Source: Phyllobacterium lublinensis
GTDB taxonomy: Bacteria > Pseudomonadota > Alphaproteobacteria > Rhizobiales > Rhizobiaceae
Assembly: GCF_020164435.1 (NCBI RefSeq)
Contig: NZ_JAIUDQ010000011.1
Location: 62,001 to 126,000 of the forward strand
Direction: 5' to 3'
DNA: 64,000 nucleotides
In this document: positions 16,668 to 26,534 of the stretch, one piece after another
Numbering within the stretch: position 1 is the first letter of the stretch
Layout: every line of letters starts with the position of its first letter
Notes under the pieces: model-generated
Databases searched by the model: none
Told to the model about the DNA's origin: nothing
What the model saw: only the letters and a program-made list of their open reading frames with translations
Translations under genes and position numbers: made by a program

Positions 16668-19191
16668 TCTGCTTCGCTGCCTCCGGCACAATACTGGCGG
16701 CGGCGTTGTCCCGCTGATCCGCGAGCGGTATGCGAAAGCGCTTCAGACGCAACGCATTCGTCAGGACGAACACGCTTGAAAGCGCCATGGCACCAGCTGC
16801 GAGTACGGGTGACAACAGCATGCCGTTTACTGGGTAGAGGGCGCCCGCGGCCACTGGTATGAGCGCCGCATTATAGGCAAATGCCCAAAAAAGGTTCTGG
16901 GAGATATTGCGGATCGTCGCCTTCGACAGGGCTATGGCGTTGACGACGCCACGCAGATCGCCCGATATCAGGACGACGTCTGCGCTTTCGATCGCGACGT
17001 CCGTGCCCGTGCCAATGGCAATACCCACATCCGCGGCGGCAAGCGCCGGCGCGTCGTTGATGCCGTCGCCGACAAATGCAACCCGTTTACCGTCCTTTGC
17101 CAGTCGCTTGACCGCTGTAACCTTCCCCTCTGGCAACACCTCAGCCACAACCTCATCGATACGGAGGCGCTGGGCGATGGCTTCCGCCGTGCGGCGATTG
17201 TCACCTGTGATCATCGCAACTCTTACGCCAAGCGCATGCAGGGCAGCGATGGCAGCAGGTGTCGTTGGTTTGACCGGATCAGTAACCGTAATGACTGCGC
17301 CCACCCTGCCATCGATGGCAGCATAGAGCGGTGTCTGACCCTCAAGGGCAAGGCGTTCCGCGTCGTTGGCAAATCCGGCCGCGCTATAGCCGAGCCTGGT
17401 CATGAACCGGTCTGCGCCCACCTCAACCTTGCGGCCCCCAATAACCGCGGCAACGCCAAAACCGGGTGTTGATTCAAAGTCTTCGGCCAGAACAAGCGGG
17501 AGGTTTTCCCGCTTTGCAGAGTCGACTATCGCCTCTGCAATCGGATGCTCGGAACGGGCCTCTAGAGACGCGATGAGACCTAATGCCTCGCCCCGGTCGA
17601 AACCTTCAGCCACCCTGAAATGAGCGAGCGTGGGCTTGCCCAATGTCAACGTGCCAGTTTTATCGACGGCAACCACCTCAACGTTGCGCAAAGTCTGCAA
17701 GGCATCACCGCGCCGGAAGAGCACACCCATTTCGGCCGCCCGGCCCGTGCCCACCATGATCGAGGTCGGCGTCGCAAGTCCCATTGCACATGGGCAGGCT
17801 ATGATGAGGACAGCGACGGCATTGACCAGCGCAAAGCTCAGGGCAGGCTCAGGACCGAAAACCAGCCACACCACGAATGTCGCGGCAGCCGCCAGCATGA
17901 CTGCGGGCACGAACCAGCTTGTTACCCTGTCCACCATGGCCTGGATCGGCAGTTTGTCCGCCTGGGCTTCCTCGACCATGCGAATGATCTGGGCAATCAG
18001 TGTTTCACTGCCCACTTTGGTCGCCCGAAAAGTAAAGGAGCCGTTTTTGTTGACCGTACCACCAACCACTTCAGAACCGGGATGCTTCGCGACCGGGACA
18101 GGCTCACCGGTGATCATGGACTCGTCCACATAGGAAGATCCTTCGATGAGGACACCATCAACGGGCACTTTCTCGCCCGGGCGAACGAGGATCACGTCGC
18201 CGGTCAGGACCGCCTGCAGTGCGACGTCGATGGTCTCGCCATGACGCAGGACGCGTGCTGATTTGGCCTGAAGTCCGACCAGTCGCGAGATCGCTTCACC
18301 CGTACGCCCTTTTGCCCTTGCCTCAAGATAACGCCCGAGAAGAATCAGGGTCACGATCACCGCTGCCGCCTCGTAATAGACATTGGCGGTGCCGCCCGGC
18401 AGCATCTGGGGGGCAAAAGTCGATACGACCGAGAAGCCCCAAGCCGCCAACGTGCCAAGCACCACGAGCGAATTCATATCCGGTGCCAGTCGCGCCAGTG
18501 CAGGTATGCCTTTCTTGAAGAACATGAGGCCTGGACCGAACAGCACCAGCGTGGTGAGTATGAACTGCAGATACCGGCTCTCCTGCATGCCGATTTCTTC
18601 CATGACAAACATGTGGATGGCTGGCACGAGATGCGATCCCATCTCGAGTGCAAAAACCGGTATCGTAAGCAGCGCCGCTATGGCGAGGTTCGTTTTCAGG
18701 CTGCGTGCTTCAGTCTCGCGTCGGTCGGCAACACCATCCACTGTCCTTTCGGGTGCGACCTCATTCGCCGTATACCCTGCGGCCCTGACAGCCTCTGCCA
18801 GGCGGGATGCGCTTGAACTGCCGTCGGCAACCCGGATAGTCGCACGCTCCGTCGCCAGATTGACGCTGGCGCTGGTGACACCAGGTACGGCCTTTAGCGC
18901 CTTCTCCACTTTGCCGACGCAGGAAGCACAGTTCATGCCCTCGACGTCGAGTTCTATGGTCTTTTCACCGACTTTGTACCCCGCGTTCCGAATCGCATCG
19001 ACAACGGCCGGCATGTCCGGCTCGCCGGAGAAGGCGATGTCGGCTCGTTCGGTTGCCAGATTGACCGAGGCTCTGACAACGCCGGGAACCTTGCCAATAG
19101 CCTTCTCGACACGGGCCACGCATGACGCGCACGTCATGCCTTCAACTTCAATCTGATGGCTGGCTCGAACCGGCACGCCTGACATGTTCAT
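16660..19191 (-). CDS. copA: Cu(I)-exporting P1B-type ATPase
   Basis: Inner-membrane pump of 843 residues that expels Cu(I) from the cytoplasm using ATP. Two N-terminal heavy-metal-associated domains carry CxxC at Cys21/Cys24 (GMTCASC) and Cys88/Cys91 (GMNCASC). The membrane metal site is CPC in [14 protein letters not shown], the phosphorylation motif is [10 protein letters not shown], the nucleotide domain has [10 protein letters not shown], and the hinge is [21 protein letters not shown]. About eight membrane segments, as expected. A CueR-type promoter lies 29-59 bases upstream and cueR follows on the same strand, giving a self-contained copper-resistance unit. Confidence 0.97.
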   Translation of the reverse strand: MNMSGVPVRASHQIEVEGMTCASCVARVEKAIGKVPGVVRASVNLATERADIAFSGEPDMPAVVDAIRNAGYKVGEKTIELDVEGMNCASCVGKVEKALKAVPGVTSASVNLATERATIRVADGSSSASRLAEAVRAAGYTANEVAPERTVDGVADRRETEARSLKTNLAIAALLTIPVFALEMGSHLVPAIHMFVMEEIGMQESRYLQFILTTLVLFGPGLMFFKKGIPALARLAPDMNSLVVLGTLAAWGFSVVSTFAPQMLPGGTANVYYEAAAVIVTLILLGRYLEARAKGRTGEAISRLVGLQAKSARVLRHGETIDVALQAVLTGDVILVRPGEKVPVDGVLIEGSSYVDESMITGEPVPVAKHPGSEVVGGTVNKNGSFTFRATKVGSETLIAQIIRMVEEAQADKLPIQAMVDRVTSWFVPAVMLAAAATFVVWLVFGPEPALSFALVNAVAVLIIACPCAMGLATPTSIMVGTGRAAEMGVLFRRGDALQTLRNVEVVAVDKTGTLTLGKPTLAHFRVAEGFDRGEALGLIASLEARSEHPIAEAIVDSAKRENLPLVLAEDFESTPGFGVAAVIGGRKVEVGADRFMTRLGYSAAGFANDAERLALEGQTPLYAAIDGRVGAVITVTDPVKPTTPAAIAALHALGVRVAMITGDNRRTAEAIAQRLRIDEVVAEVLPEGKVTAVKRLAKDGKRVAFVGDGINDAPALAAADVGIAIGTGTDVAIESADVVLISGDLRGVVNAIALSKATIRNISQNLFWAFAYNAALIPVAAGALYPVNGMLLSPVLAAGAMALSSVFVLTNALRLKRFRIPLADQRDNAAASIVPEAAKQKA

Positions 19192-19219
19192 GGGAGGACC
19201 TCTTTTATTCTACGGTCCT

Positions 19220-19250
19220 AAGATAGGGCTTCCCATCGTGGTAAGGTCAA
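19220..19250 (-). promoter_or_regulatory. CueR-controlled copA promoter
   Basis: On the minus strand, -35 TTGACC (19250-19245) and -10 TATCTT (19225-19220) are separated by 19 bases, the overlong spacer typical of MerR/CueR promoters. The spacer contains the imperfect dyad ACCTTACCACGATGGGAAG, closely resembling known CueR operators. It sits about 30 bases before the copA ATG. Confidence 0.88.
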
Positions 19251-19260
19251 GTCCCCAAGA

Positions 19261-19899
19261 CTAACCGTTCCCCCATTCCTGGCGGGCGATCAGAGTCGCT
19301 TCGACCCGGTTGCGAACGCCGAGCTTGGCCATGGCTTTTGTCATGTGATATTTGACGGTTTTTTCGAGGACACCGAGAATTTCGCCCACCTCCCGGTTGC
19401 TCAAGCCGTTCGACACAAGCCGCAGCGTGCGTTCCTCCTGTCGGGAAAGCGATGCGAGTGCGCTTGCCTTTGAAGGCTTCTGCAAGTGGGAGAGGACACG
19501 CAGTGCGAGGTTCGGCGATATGAAAGACTCGCCTGCCGCAACGCTTTTGACTGCGGAAACAAGGTCCAATGCTCCGATACCCTTGAGCAGATAGCCCACG
19601 GCTCCGGCTTCAATGGCACGGATGATATCGTTGTCGGCTTCGGAAACCGTAAGCATGACGATCTTTGACGGCACCTGCATCTTTGTGATTTTCTCTGCCG
19701 TTTCTATGCCGTTTCCCGGCATCGAAATATCCAGAAGTGCAATGTCTGGAGAATGAGCGGATACGAGCTGCAAAGCATCCTCCCCCGACTCGCCCTCCCC
19801 GACGACCGCAATGGCTTTATCGGCTTTGAGGGCCTGGATCACGCCTGTCCTGAATAGTGAGTGGTCATCGACCACAATGACTCGAATTTGGTCAGCCAT
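19261..19899 (-). CDS. NarL/FixJ-family response regulator
   Basis: A 212-residue two-component regulator. The receiver domain (residues 5-120) has the acidic pair Asp11/Asp12, phospho-acceptor Asp57 (ALLDISMPG), a conserved Thr in MLTVSEAD and Lys in GYLLKGIG. The C-terminal LuxR-type helix-turn-helix (about 145-205) reads LSRQEERTLRLVSNGLSNREVGEILG. It overlaps the end of the histidine kinase gene by eight bases, so they form a cognate pair. Targets are unknown; it lies immediately upstream of the copper genes, with its stop only a few bases from the copA promoter, but no link to copper is shown. Confidence 0.94.
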   Translation of the reverse strand: MADQIRVIVVDDHSLFRTGVIQALKADKAIAVVGEGESGEDALQLVSAHSPDIALLDISMPGNGIETAEKITKMQVPSKIVMLTVSEADNDIIRAIEAGAVGYLLKGIGALDLVSAVKSVAAGESFISPNLALRVLSHLQKPSKASALASLSRQEERTLRLVSNGLSNREVGEILGVLEKTVKYHMTKAMAKLGVRNRVEATLIARQEWGNG

Positions 19900-21301
19900 C
19901 GTACCCCGTTCCCATAATGAATACGCTCATTTCAATTCTGGTCTTCGCACCTGGTTCCCGATGAATTGAGAATGTCCCGCCAAGACTTTCCACACGGTCA
20001 CGCAAGCCAGCCAGACCCATGCCCGCTTCCGAACTGGCTTGCATGTCTGGATCACTGCATCCGTTGTCTTCGACCACCACCACAAGTTGTGAGTTCTCGA
20101 AGTTGCATTTCACTTGCTGGCCCTCGCCACCGGCATGCCGGAATGCATTGTTCAGCCCTTCTTGGACAAACCGGTACACGCATATTTTGATTGCGTGGGA
20201 AAAGGGCTGCGCGATGACAGGGCAGTCGACACGAACCGACGTGTTCGTCCTCCGTTCGTGAATGAAAGCGACCCGCCGGATCACATCTTGCAGTTGCAAG
20301 TTTTCGATCTCGGGAAGCATCAGGCCCCTCGATATGGAGCGGATGTCGTCCAGGGCATCTGCAAGTGCCGAGGCCGTCATTTGCAGCTCAGCCGTGCGTA
20401 TTGCCGCTGTGGCCGCGCGCCTAACCTGATCGACCTTTAGTGCCGCAAAACTGATCAGCTGGGCCGGTCCATCGTGCAGATCGGCACCTATGCTGCGAAG
20501 GAAGCGTTCGTTCAGCTCGGTGACACGACTCGAAGCCTGCTGGACCTTTTGGCCCAGTTGCCGGTTCTGGCGGGAGACATCCTCTATCTGATCGAGCCGT
20601 TCCCGCAGGTCGGCCTTCTGCGCCTCGATGACCTTGTTGCCGCGGTAGACGATACCGAACAGGCCAAGCATGATAAGCGCGGTGGATCCGATGATTGCGA
20701 GCCAGGTCTGTCGCTGGACGCTTCCAAGCTCTTGCTCCAGCAGCCCGAGAACCTCATGGATTTCTGCGACCGCAATTATTCGTCCGGACAGATGCTCCCT
20801 GATCGGCACATAAATCTCTAGATAGGTCTTGCTGAAATCGCGGATTGCATGTTCGGCTGCAGACAGGTCCGCATATCGTGCAGAAACGTCGCCGGCCAGC
20901 GCCGCAAGAACGCCTTCAGGAGGCGCAAACTTCCTGCCAATGAGGTCGGCGGATTTCGAATACACGACCAGACCATCGGCTCTCCAGATTTCGAGGTGTG
21001 GAAACCGGCTGCTGAACGCTTCCTCGCCAAGCAGACTGTCCAACTGGTTTACCTTGTCGGCGGGCAAGGCATCGTCCTTGGCCAGATCTTGGACAACAGG
21101 GCTAACAAGACTATTGAGAAACAGCGCGGTCGATGATGCCGTATTCTCAATGGTTACTTTGGAAACGACATTGGAGATAAGGACACCTGCCATAGCCATG
21201 GCCACGAGCATGAAGAAGCCACCGGTAAATGCAAATTGCTTCAGGAGGCTCCCGTTTGCAAACCATGATTTGGATTTACGAATGCCGCTCCCCCCGTCCA
21301 A
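19892..21301 (-). CDS. Membrane sensor histidine kinase, HisKA_3 (NarX) type
   Basis: The 469-residue kinase has one membrane segment at about 27-45, an extracytoplasmic sensor region of about 150 residues (roughly 46-199), a second membrane segment at about 202-220, a coiled coil at about 225-265, and the HisKA_3 dimerisation domain with phospho-His276 (IGADLHDGPAQL). The ATPase domain has FVQEGLNNAFRHAGGEG and the G-box GMGLAGLRDRVESLGG. The start is a TTG at 21301 preceded by GAGAGGA about nine bases upstream. It is translationally coupled to the response regulator. The stimulus is not evident. Confidence 0.92.
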   Translation of the reverse strand: MDGGSGIRKSKSWFANGSLLKQFAFTGGFFMLVAMAMAGVLISNVVSKVTIENTASSTALFLNSLVSPVVQDLAKDDALPADKVNQLDSLLGEEAFSSRFPHLEIWRADGLVVYSKSADLIGRKFAPPEGVLAALAGDVSARYADLSAAEHAIRDFSKTYLEIYVPIREHLSGRIIAVAEIHEVLGLLEQELGSVQRQTWLAIIGSTALIMLGLFGIVYRGNKVIEAQKADLRERLDQIEDVSRQNRQLGQKVQQASSRVTELNERFLRSIGADLHDGPAQLISFAALKVDQVRRAATAAIRTAELQMTASALADALDDIRSISRGLMLPEIENLQLQDVIRRVAFIHERRTNTSVRVDCPVIAQPFSHAIKICVYRFVQEGLNNAFRHAGGEGQQVKCNFENSQLVVVVEDNGCSDPDMQASSEAGMGLAGLRDRVESLGGTFSIHREPGAKTRIEMSVFIMGTGYDG

Positions 21302-21533
21302 TCCTGGTCCTCTCCCTGCAGAATTCTTGTAGCTTTATCCATACACAAAAGCACATGGCCACCGCTAGGGTCTATGGTCCGCAGCCGGAATGCCATAGGT
21401 CCAGTTGAAACCTCGCCGTTGGTCCAGCATGCATCGATCAGGCGTGTTATCATCATTGAGCAGCGTCGCAACTGCTGATACCGTGAGGGTGCCGCCGGTT
21501 AAGGCGTCAGCTGTTATGCGGAGGATGTTCAGT

Positions 21534-21737
21534 ATGGCCGTGAACGGTAACAACCAGGTTTCCCTGTTCAAGAAGCTTGGCGGATTGATCGTTATAATAT
21601 TGGGTTTCCTGATAACTGCCTCGGGTTATCGATACGGATCAACCGAATACCTGACACTGGGTATTGCGCTGATTGGGATTGGTTTGGTTCTTCTCGTGCT
21701 CATGATCGTCCGACGGAACCAGAACCGGCAAGTGTGA
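21534..21737 (+). CDS. Small membrane protein, 67 residues
   Basis: Two predicted membrane helices (LGGLIVIILGFLITASGY and YLTLGIALIGIGLVLLVLMIV) and a basic tail (RRNQNRQV). GGAGG lies nine bases before the ATG at 21534. It converges on the large antiporter gene, ending 41 bases from that gene's stop. No family recognised; similar two-helix proteins are common in Hyphomicrobiales. Confidence 0.65.
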   Translation: MAVNGNNQVSLFKKLGGLIVIILGFLITASGYRYGSTEYLTLGIALIGIGLVLLVLMIVRRNQNRQV

Positions 21738-21778
21738 CATAAGCCCGGCACGCGACGCTTCCGAGATTTTGCCTGGCG

Positions 21779-24700
21779 TTACAGCAGGTCCATAAGTGTG
21801 CCGACCACATGGATGGCGATGACATACCACAAAACATAAAGGCAGTAGGTCTGACCATTACCGGTATAGAGTTTCCGAACTGATCCCGCGACGCCAAGCG
21901 TCAACTCCGACACGCCGCGCCACAATCCAATTGCGACAGGCCTTACCAGCTTGGAAAGCGCCGGCTGGTAAAACGCGTAAAAAACTGCGACGCCGGTCGT
22001 TGGCACCCGCCGATAACCATAGATATAACGCAGCCAGACGATGCCGAAGAGAACCGCTGCAATCGCCACGGTAATCGCCATTACGGGGATCGGGTTCCAA
22101 TATCCGTAGATCGTTTCCAGTGACATCCCATCCCAGACCAGCGTCGCGGCGAAGGCAGGATCAATTGCTGCTGATATGGGCTCCATGAACGGCTTCGGAA
22201 AGAAGGACAGAGCAAGAATGGCTATTATGAGAACGTACTGCGGGAGAAGAAGTGCGAGTGGCGCCTCCCGAACTGTCGCGAATTCGGCCTTTCGCTCGCC
22301 AAGAAACACCGTATATGCCAGACGGAACATGTAAAGAAAGCCGACGAAGGTTGCCAGTACGGCGATTGCCGCCAGTCCATACCAGCCCTTTTCCACCATG
22401 GCACTGAGCAGCAGCCATTTGCCTCCGAACCCGGCGAGTGGCGGCAGACCGGACATCGAGATCAGTGCGGTCGCGACGGCGGCGAAGGTGAAGGGCATGC
22501 TTCGTACCAATCCACCATTTTCATCAAGAAGTCGCGTCCCCGTCCGCAGGATGACCCCTGCAGCGGCAAGAAACAATATGCCCTTTACCATCAGGTGGTT
22601 GGCGATGAGATAGAATGCCGTAACCCATCCCAAATGGCTCATGAGCGCAATGGCGGTTACGATATAGCCAAGTTGACTCATGCTTGAATAGGCAAGCATG
22701 CGTTTCATATCGGCCTGTTGCAGCGCCATTGCCGCCCCAACTAGTGTCGTCAACAGGCCAATCCAGCCCATGAGATGCGCCATGTCGAGGCCGATCTCGG
22801 ATCGAATGGCGAGATACGTTACCAAAAACAGGCCGAACATTGCGACCTTGCTGACCACGGCAGACAACAGCGCCGAAAGGTCGTCGTCCGCTTCGGCATA
22901 GGCGCCGGGTAGCCAGACATGGACACCGACAGCTCCGGCCTTGATCAGGAAACCGACAGCAAGCATCACGAAGGCTGGCCAGGCATCCTTACCGGCGGCC
23001 GCGAATGCAGCAAGGTCAAGCGTTCCATTGGTCGCGGCTGCCATGGCGAAGCCCGCCAGCAGGCAGAACGCCGAGGCTATCGAGAACAGCAGGAATGGCA
23101 GCGCATGGTCATGGGCCCTGTGCGCCAGCGCGATCAGGAAATAGGACGAAAGCGTAATCATCTCCCAGGTGAAGAAGAATTCGAGGCTTGTCTTCGCGCG
23201 CAGGAGTGCTGCGATTGAAAGCAGGAGCAACGTAATCAGTGGGTAATAACCGGACCTCGGGTCAGTCCGATAGAAGCTCGCGGAGGCGACCACCAGACCA
23301 CCCGAAAGCAGCAGCACCGCAAACAAGCGGTTGATGCCTTCGACGGGCGAGACAATCCAGATGCCAATCAGCAGAACAAGAACGAGCATGGACAATGACT
23401 TGACCCGGCCGGGAAGCCAGTCGAACAGGAAGAGCAGTGCAGCAGCGCCAAGGGGCGCCCATAACCAGAGCGAGGTAGCGCCGGAAAGATCGGCTGCCAG
23501 GTAGCCGGAAACAAAGAGAAGCAAGGCACACATTCCGGCCGGAAACATGCGAGCGGGCGAAATTCGAACGGCGACCTGTTCCGGTTCCGCCCGTGTCGCT
23601 TGCTTGAACCAACGGAACATGTACGCAATCTCGAACAGCGAGCCCGCAAGAATGACGGCGATCCAGGCATATTGCCCTGCCATTGCGGCGCGCATGACGA
23701 GTTCCCATTTGGACCAGAAGCCTGGGAAGGGTGGCAGGCCGGCGATTGCAACGAGAAGGACCGCGAAGATCACCAGGATCAGTGGACGTCCCGCTATAGC
23801 AGTCCATCCATCCACCTGCGGACGATTGACGGCGCCCGCCAGAAAGAACAGGCCAGCCTTGGCCAGAAGGTGATTGACGAACAAGCCGCCGACAACGAGC
23901 GGCATCGCCGCATCGGCGCCGAGCTGCCTCATCAGCGCAAGGGCGAGGGTCATGAGCCCCATTTGCGCGATGGAGGAATAACCAAGAATCCGTTGAGCAT
24001 TCGACTGCCGCAGGCCGGCAAGGTTTGAGAACAAAAACGTTGCACCCCCCGAGACGGCAATGAGGGCAAGATAGCTGTCGAATAGTGGAAGCAGCTTGAA
24101 CAGCGCAAAGAATACGCCCGCTGAAACCGCGCCGGACACGAGTGCAGCAACCCCGCTCGAGGCGGAATCATAGACGTCGAGTCCCCAGCCATTGGCTGGA
24201 AATGGCTTGAGCTCAACGATGAGGCAGGACAGCACGAGGAACAACGCCGTCGTTCCGATCGGCCCGGCTATCAGACCGCGGTGGGCAATCATATCATCGA
24301 TATTGAGCGTTCCGGTCACATGATAGAGCAGGGTCGTTCCGAGCAGGAAGAAGGCGGAGGCGAGCACCGTCGCAAGGATGTACTCGAGGCCGGCCGCGAG
24401 CGCCGCCGGGGTACCATCGAAGCCAAGGAGGCCGTAGGTTGCAATCGATACGATTTCGAGGAACACAAAGAGATTGAACAGGTCGCGGGTCATCACCATG
24501 CCGTTGACGCCCATCACCAGGAGCAGAAAAAGCAACAGTGCTGCATAGCTCTGGCGCAGCCGGTCCCACATATGCCAGGCCGCCAGCAACGCGACAATGT
24601 TGACGCTGAAAGCGCATACACCCTCCCACGGGCCAACGCGAAGATTGATCGAATAGGGTGGCGTGCTGCCGGCCGTGAAACTCTCCAACATCGGCTGCCC

Positions 24701-24871
24701 ATGAAACACGGTCCAAAGACAGGCCCCGGAAACCAGCGCTATACCGCCGAGCGCAAGGACGAACGCCAGGGATGGCAAGGGACTGGCGATGCGATAAAGC
24801 AACGGGATGAGAAAACTGCCGCCAAGGCCGAACAAAAAAATGTTCAACGGTTGGACAAGCGCCTCTACCAT
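21779..24871 (-). CDS. Fusion of two antiporter-like (MrpD/NuoM-type) subunits, 1030 residues
   Basis: One uninterrupted frame encodes two tandem proton-conducting subunits of the complex I/Mrp family, about 28 membrane segments in all. In half 1 (residues about 1-480) the TM5 glutamate is in FVFLEIVSIATYG, the TM7 lysine in IVELKPFP, the TM8 lysine in FFALFKLLP, and the TM12 lysine in NHLLAKAGLFF. In half 2 (about 500-1030) the same residues occur in FTWEMITLSSYF, FLIKAGAVGVHVWLP, SKVAMFGLF and NHLMVKGILFL. Both halves have the YSSxxQxG loop. Half 1 has lost the usual H-x-WLPxAH segment (it reads NGWGLDVYDSA); half 2 keeps WLP. Normal MrpD or NuoM proteins are about 500 residues. It overlaps mnhC by seven bases and ends the operon. 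Likely part of a multi-subunit Na+(K+)/H+ antiporter. Confidence 0.9.
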   Translation of the reverse strand: MVEALVQPLNIFLFGLGGSFLIPLLYRIASPLPSLAFVLALGGIALVSGACLWTVFHGQPMLESFTAGSTPPYSINLRVGPWEGVCAFSVNIVALLAAWHMWDRLRQSYAALLLFLLLVMGVNGMVMTRDLFNLFVFLEIVSIATYGLLGFDGTPAALAAGLEYILATVLASAFFLLGTTLLYHVTGTLNIDDMIAHRGLIAGPIGTTALFLVLSCLIVELKPFPANGWGLDVYDSASSGVAALVSGAVSAGVFFALFKLLPLFDSYLALIAVSGGATFLFSNLAGLRQSNAQRILGYSSIAQMGLMTLALALMRQLGADAAMPLVVGGLFVNHLLAKAGLFFLAGAVNRPQVDGWTAIAGRPLILVIFAVLLVAIAGLPPFPGFWSKWELVMRAAMAGQYAWIAVILAGSLFEIAYMFRWFKQATRAEPEQVAVRISPARMFPAGMCALLLFVSGYLAADLSGATSLWLWAPLGAAALLFLFDWLPGRVKSLSMLVLVLLIGIWIVSPVEGINRLFAVLLLSGGLVVASASFYRTDPRSGYYPLITLLLLSIAALLRAKTSLEFFFTWEMITLSSYFLIALAHRAHDHALPFLLFSIASAFCLLAGFAMAAATNGTLDLAAFAAAGKDAWPAFVMLAVGFLIKAGAVGVHVWLPGAYAEADDDLSALLSAVVSKVAMFGLFLVTYLAIRSEIGLDMAHLMGWIGLLTTLVGAAMALQQADMKRMLAYSSMSQLGYIVTAIALMSHLGWVTAFYLIANHLMVKGILFLAAAGVILRTGTRLLDENGGLVRSMPFTFAAVATALISMSGLPPLAGFGGKWLLLSAMVEKGWYGLAAIAVLATFVGFLYMFRLAYTVFLGERKAEFATVREAPLALLLPQYVLIIAILALSFFPKPFMEPISAAIDPAFAATLVWDGMSLETIYGYWNPIPVMAITVAIAAVLFGIVWLRYIYGYRRVPTTGVAVFYAFYQPALSKLVRPVAIGLWRGVSELTLGVAGSVRKLYTGNGQTYCLYVLWYVIAIHVVGTLMDLL

Positions 24872-25233
24872 TTCGAATCCGTAATGGCATCGATATCGAG
24901 CGTTTTCTTGGCATCGTACAGCCGTATCGCGAATGACAGCATGATCGCAGTTACGGAAAAGCCGATCACGATCGCAGTGACAACCAAGGCGGACGGGATG
25001 GGATCAACTGCGTTCGCAGCGGCGTCGGCCTTTCCCAATGCGGCATCAATAATCGGGGCCGTTCCGCCCGTAACGTAGCCGGTTGCCACCATGACCACGT
25101 GGATCCCGGTGTCGATCAGGGAAAACCCGATGATGATGCGCAGAATATTGCGATGGGCGAGAATTCCCCAAATCCCGATCAGGATCAGCAGGAACCCCGT
25201 GACGAGCAAGATTTGCGAAACCGGCAGCCCCAT
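24865..25233 (-). CDS. mnhC: Cation/proton antiporter subunit C (MnhC/NuoK-like)
   Basis: A 122-residue membrane protein with three helices, the size and pattern of MrpC/MnhC and NuoK. The conserved N-terminal run GILAHRNILRIIIGFSLIDTGIHVVMVA and the later DPIPSALVVTAIVIGFSVTA (the DPLPQALVLTAIVI motif of the family) identify it. It lies 21 bases after mnhB and overlaps the fused antiporter gene by seven bases. Confidence 0.92.
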   Translation of the reverse strand: MGLPVSQILLVTGFLLILIGIWGILAHRNILRIIIGFSLIDTGIHVVMVATGYVTGGTAPIIDAALGKADAAANAVDPIPSALVVTAIVIGFSVTAIMLSFAIRLYDAKKTLDIDAITDSKW

Positions 25234-25254
25234 CGCTCCACCCCTCCAGCCCGA

Positions 25255-25944
25255 TCAGCTTCGGAAACGGTCGATGACGACGCTGAGTTCCGCCCCGACC
25301 TTGATGCCCAGCAGCGCCGAGATCAGCGGTATGGCGCCCGCACTCAACAACGTGCCAAATTTGCCAAGCGGCAGAACATGGCTATCCAGAAAACCGTCGG
25401 CGATAATGATGCCCAGTATCCCGATTGAGACGTACAGGACACCGGCAAGGGACTCCGTCACGCTCAGGAAGCCGTGATCCAACTTGCTTGCAGGCATTGC
25501 CAATATCAGCAGCATGACGCCGGACGCCACCACTGCGCCACCCTGAAAACCGCCACCGGCCGAAAGATGCCCGTTCATGATGACATAGGCGCCGAACAGG
25601 AAAATCAGTGGCAATATGACCTCCGCACCGGTACGGACGAGCTCGCTCGGCCCTTTCCCATCGGTGCTTGACGTCTTTGCCCGCTGCTCTTTTTTACTGC
25701 CCAGAAGCACACCAACCGCCGCGGCCACCATGAAGAGCACGGCGACCTCGCCCAGCGTATCGAAGCCGCGATAGGTGATCAGGATGCCGGTGACGACATT
25801 CGGCGCGCCCAGTTCGCGCGGAACCTGCGTGAGATAGTATTCCGCAAGGGGGGATCTTGCCTGTCGTTCGCTATATGCCTGGACCAGGCCAAGGAACATT
25901 GCTGCAAACATCAGCACGGCAAGAATGGCGCAAACACGTTTCAT
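25255..25944 (-). CDS. mnhB: Antiporter subunit B with an MbhE-like N-terminal part
   Basis: The 229-residue protein joins two modules. Residues about 1-85 resemble MbhE or the extreme C-terminus of MrpA (APNVVTGILITYRGFDTLGEVAVLF). Residues about 105-229 are MnhB (PLIFLFGAYVIMNGHLSAGGGFQGGAV). In typical bacterial Mrp operons the first module is part of the large MrpA, so its attachment to MrpB here reflects a different gene arrangement. The start overlaps the mnhG stop by four bases. Confidence 0.88.
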   Translation of the reverse strand: MKRVCAILAVLMFAAMFLGLVQAYSERQARSPLAEYYLTQVPRELGAPNVVTGILITYRGFDTLGEVAVLFMVAAAVGVLLGSKKEQRAKTSSTDGKGPSELVRTGAEVILPLIFLFGAYVIMNGHLSAGGGFQGGAVVASGVMLLILAMPASKLDHGFLSVTESLAGVLYVSIGILGIIIADGFLDSHVLPLGKFGTLLSAGAIPLISALLGIKVGAELSVVIDRFRS

Positions 25945-26285
25945 CCCGCGCCGCCCTCTTCCTTTTGCTCATTCTCCGCGTCGCGCAATGCATCTGTCAT
26001 GGTTGAATCGGCCATGGGTGTACCGATCGCGTGCGCAGCTCGCGACAGGGCATGGGACGACAAGGGATTGGTCATCAGCACAAAATAGGCAACAACAAGC
26101 AGCTTGGCGCTCCAATCGGGATGGTAGAAGCCTAGTCCGAGCAGCACCAGGATATTACCCAGCGTCGACGCCTTGGTGCCGGCCTGGATGCGGGTAAAGG
26201 CATCCGGCATGCGCAACAGGCCAAGACCCGCCGAGAATAGAAAGAACGCCCCGGCCAGAATGAGGAGACTGCCAGCCATTTCCAT
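25941..26285 (-). CDS. mnhG: Antiporter subunit G (MnhG)
   Basis: A 114-residue protein with three membrane helices and the MnhG motif GLGLLRMPDAFTRIQAGTKASTLG, followed by a hydrophilic tail rich in Asp/Glu. The ATG at 26285 overlaps the upstream stop by one base and the 3' end overlaps mnhB by four bases. A longer open frame exists to 26468 but would run through the neighbouring gene. Confidence 0.9.
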   Translation of the reverse strand: MEMAGSLLILAGAFFLFSAGLGLLRMPDAFTRIQAGTKASTLGNILVLLGLGFYHPDWSAKLLVVAYFVLMTNPLSSHALSRAAHAIGTPMADSTMTDALRDAENEQKEEGGAG

Positions 26286-26530
26286 CACGGCTCCCTCCCC
26301 CCATCTGTCTTCCGCATCGTATAAAGGAAAATAAGGGTCGCCAGGCCGGAGCCAATCGCCGCCTCCGCCATCGCGACGTCGGGCGCTGCAAGGAGGACGT
26401 AGGAAACGGCGGCGAACAGGCTCGACAGCCCGGCACTGATCATCGCCGCCAACAGGTTGCTGAGCCACACCGCCAGGACACCGCTCACCAGGATGCCGAT
26501 GCAGACCAGGATGACGAGGAGCTCCAGCAT
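26285..26530 (-). CDS. MbhD-like (DUF4040) antiporter subunit
   Basis: An 81-residue protein with three helices whose core ISAGLSSLFAAVSYVLLAAPDVAMAEAAIGSGLATLIFLYTM is the MbhD/DUF4040 motif (PDVAxxEAxxG). In ordinary bacterial Mrp systems this module is embedded near the C-terminus of MrpA; here it is a free-standing gene, as in archaeal Mbh-type operons. The ATG at 26530 lies four bases after the mnhF stop. Confidence 0.85.
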   Translation of the reverse strand: MLELLVILVCIGILVSGVLAVWLSNLLAAMISAGLSSLFAAVSYVLLAAPDVAMAEAAIGSGLATLIFLYTMRKTDGGREP

Positions 26531-26534
26531 CGCC

